DNA of 64,000 bases from Haemonchus contortus (taxonomy: Eukaryota; Nematoda; Chromadorea; Rhabditida; Trichostrongylidae), in assembly GCA_000469685.2 (NCBI GenBank), contig LS997566.1:45619442-45683441 (forward strand), given 5' to 3'. Position 1 is the stretch's first letter. The number at the start of each line of letters is the position of its first letter. The notes beneath the pieces were generated by a model that saw only the letters and a list, made by a program, of their open reading frames with translations, did not search any database and was not told the DNA's origin. Shown in pieces: positions 61,730 through 64,000 of this stretch. The position numbers were made by a program, and so were the translations under genes.

Positions 61730-63150
61730 AAGGAAGTCGGGAGACCCAAAATCAGCGAAGCAGAGGTTGGATTTGAAGGCATTTCAAGGAAGGAAATGTT
61801 TTTTCACACCCAGCTTGAAGTGTAAATCGACCGGAACGAATGTTACGACCGGAAAGCATGCGATACGCATGGTTGAACATTGAAATTCTGGTATTTGCAG
61901 AATTTGACTTCTAGTCGAGACTGAGGTGGGGTAATATGAAGCTGCACGTGGGGACATTACCTACACATTACCTGAGTCTTGACAAGAAAGGAGATTACTC
62001 CCTGTCATTGCATGCAATTCTCAATGGCAGCACTCATGGCTTATCCCAAAACGACTGATAAAAACGCAACAGTGCGCATTTTCCGAGAAAAAATCCCCAG
62101 CGAATATAGCGGAGCTGTCTATAGAGCCATCAAAGGAGACTTGTAGTTTTTTTTTAGTAAATAAAAAGCTAAAAATAGGTTTAGATCAAAACAACATCAA
62201 AGGTGGCAATGAACAAAAGAGTCGCTCAAGCTCAGTGGGTGGGCTATACGGCAAGGTAAATGCCGGAAAATTGAGCGGTAATCGAGTATGGATGACATGT
62301 TTACCATGACGTACGTAGGAATAATAAAAGTAATTGTTAGTAGGTCATATATCTACTTGTTTACCTGTTTGTTTACTAAATTCCCAGTAATATTTACATA
62401 AAACCCGAGAAAAAGAATACGTCAAAAAGAAAATGAAAGAAACAGTTAACTGGTGAGAAGAAGAGAGAATGAAGGCAGACGGATGGAATAGAAGCTGGTA
62501 AAAAAGGAAAGTTGAAGATAGCCGAAGGTAAAAAGGCAAAGATAATTGGAAAAAAGTATCTCCTACTAAAGTGGAAGGAAGGAAGCCTCAAAATAGAAAC
62601 GCCTATGCAGCGCCTCCTTCAGAGTTTACGATTAGTCACTGGAATCCTTCTAAGGACCCCTACTTGCACAGTGGGCGTTTGAAATGTAAATAATGAAGTG
62701 GAATTGTTGCTCAGGATTAACAACCAGTGCAAGTGCCCTTCTGTGGCCTTCCCTACTCCACCTCCCCCTCCCAAAACCTTCTGATGTGATTGAGCGCTAA
62801 GTGAAGGGGTTTATTATCGATTTCGAGTTTTTCTATTATCTAAAGACATCTAGGACCGTCGAGAAAGATTGACACCACGGGAAGCAGTAGTTAGCGATGA
62901 CGTCAGAGGAGGATAAACGGTCTCAGAATCAAATTCAGCACCGAATTCTGTTCAGTGACCTTCCGACTCCTCTAGGGCTTGTCAATGTACATTAGTCACT
63001 TCAAAGCCACAATCCACCATGAAAATGGCTCATGGGATATCCCGCTGAAATGAATGTGTGGCCTCCTCGTATACCATACCTCCGTTTCCCGCCCTTAGGT
63101 CGTGAAACGGACTAGATAGGGTGTTATAAGGGTCAAAGATTGTCTCGTAT
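61730..63150. other. Intergenic, no gene seen
   Basis: No supported exon, RNA gene or transposon end. The stretch 62400-62580 is purine-rich on the plus strand, which explains the long minus-strand frames there. Confidence 0.45.
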
Positions 63151-63151
63151 G

Positions 63152-63520
63152 TATGCGTGGACGAGTTTCAACGGCATTGTGGATGTTACAATGAGACAAT
63201 CCACAAGGGAGCACGTAAAGGTAGTTCAAACAACTTGCCATGACCCACAGTAACAGTGAAAGGCAATTCTGGACAGTTTTGGCTTGATGTAGTCAACTTT
63301 TTGCGCGATGATAACAACTAGAAATATGTCATTTCCGTCATGGTATTCTCGTACAACCTCTACTTTCACTACTTTTGAAGAGCCTTATTTTTTGCAGGAT
63401 CGTCGAATTGTCTCGCTTCCTTCACCACCGATGCACTATTCCGATCTATTATTTTCGCTTCCCTTGCCTTAGAAAAGGGTACCATAAAATTATCGCGAGC
63501 TGTGCCTTTAAATCGGCGTT
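63152..63520 (+). repeat. Dispersed repeat family, copy B
   Basis: Collinear with 12268-12645 over about 370 bases in the same orientation (see copy A). Identity is moderate, so the copies are old. The minus-strand frame at 63369-63557 partly overlaps it and probably is a by-product. Confidence 0.75.
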
Positions 63521-63539
63521 TCCGACGTAGATCGACCCC

Positions 63540-63800
63540 GCTTTGTAATGCGCCCATCCACCTAACTTCGAATCAGAATCGCAATGGTGTTGGATTGCGT
63601 ATGTGGTCTACGGGTGTCCTTCATAACGGTTTGGAAGGGGGCAAGGGAGATAGTTTGTGTATAGGACTTTAGCTTCATCCTCCAAGATGAGTCCAGTTTT
63701 AATAATCGACCACGAAGAAGACCCTGGAAACTCAGACAGGTATCGGATAATGGATATAATCCCTGGATCATGTACAGCAGCGCAGCTTTTGACCCAAACC
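63540..63800 (-). mobile_element. tRNA-derived SINE, strongly decayed
   Basis: Order and words resemble the family: aacttcgaatcagaatcgca, a tgtatgtggtctac segment, agcttcatcctccaagatg, gtccagttttaataatcgac. The tRNA head cannot be recognised. Confidence 0.45.
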
Positions 63801-64000
63801 TTTTCCGCCATATCAGCTACTCTCCTTACTTCAATGGTTCGATGGTGGTTACACATTCAAATGTCAATGCGATGTCGGATAGAAGTGGGGAGCATGGCGT
63901 AACCCCAAAGGAAGTTTGTCTGCACTGAACTCTTAACATTTGCTCTTTGTTCAAATATAAATCCTATGCAGCTCGCGTACTATTACTCCCATATGACTAA

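Overview
This window is nuclear DNA from a nematode, most likely a strongylid parasite close to the hookworms (Ancylostoma or Necator). The reasons are: small exons spliced with TTTTCAG-type acceptors, start codons 2 to 8 bases after an acceptor (the trans-splicing pattern), an aspartic protease of the C. elegans ASP-1 type, and a mariner of the Hsmar1/bandit kind. The species call is inference. No bacterial, viral or organellar genes were seen.

Three spliced genes can be rebuilt exon by exon with matching phases; all lie on the minus strand. (1) Positions 1-6430 hold the 5' part of a two-pore-domain (K2P/TWK) potassium channel that runs off the left edge. It has two alternative 5' ends, each with its own first transmembrane helix. 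(2) Positions 34323-36409 hold a complete eight-exon pepsin-family protease of 395 residues. (3) Positions 42335-51481 hold a complete six-exon gene for a 174-residue coiled-coil protein of no family I recognise, with a 24-base microexon.

The rest is gene-poor and rich in transposable elements. Five Tc1/mariner-type elements keep TIRs and TA target duplications (25928-27062, 30800-31680, 31683-32239, 45739-47928 and a nested one at 46558-47848). Two of them are foldback forms with one end duplicated and inverted. Two non-autonomous Helitrons (39225-41212 minus, 47931-49738 plus) share ends but carry different GC-rich minisatellites. A tRNA-derived SINE family is scattered through the window, two 5'-truncated LINE fragments carry reverse-transcriptase tails (18755-19790, 54165-54815), and several short dispersed repeats occur.

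By region: 1-6430 K2P channel with an intronic palindrome and SINE; 6433-25900 gene-poor; 25928-32239 mariners; 34323-36409 protease; 39225-51481 coiled-coil gene, its introns filled with nested transposons and bordered by inverted Helitrons; 51500-64000 gene-poor with SINEs, a LINE tail and small tandem repeats. The three genes show no functional link to each other.
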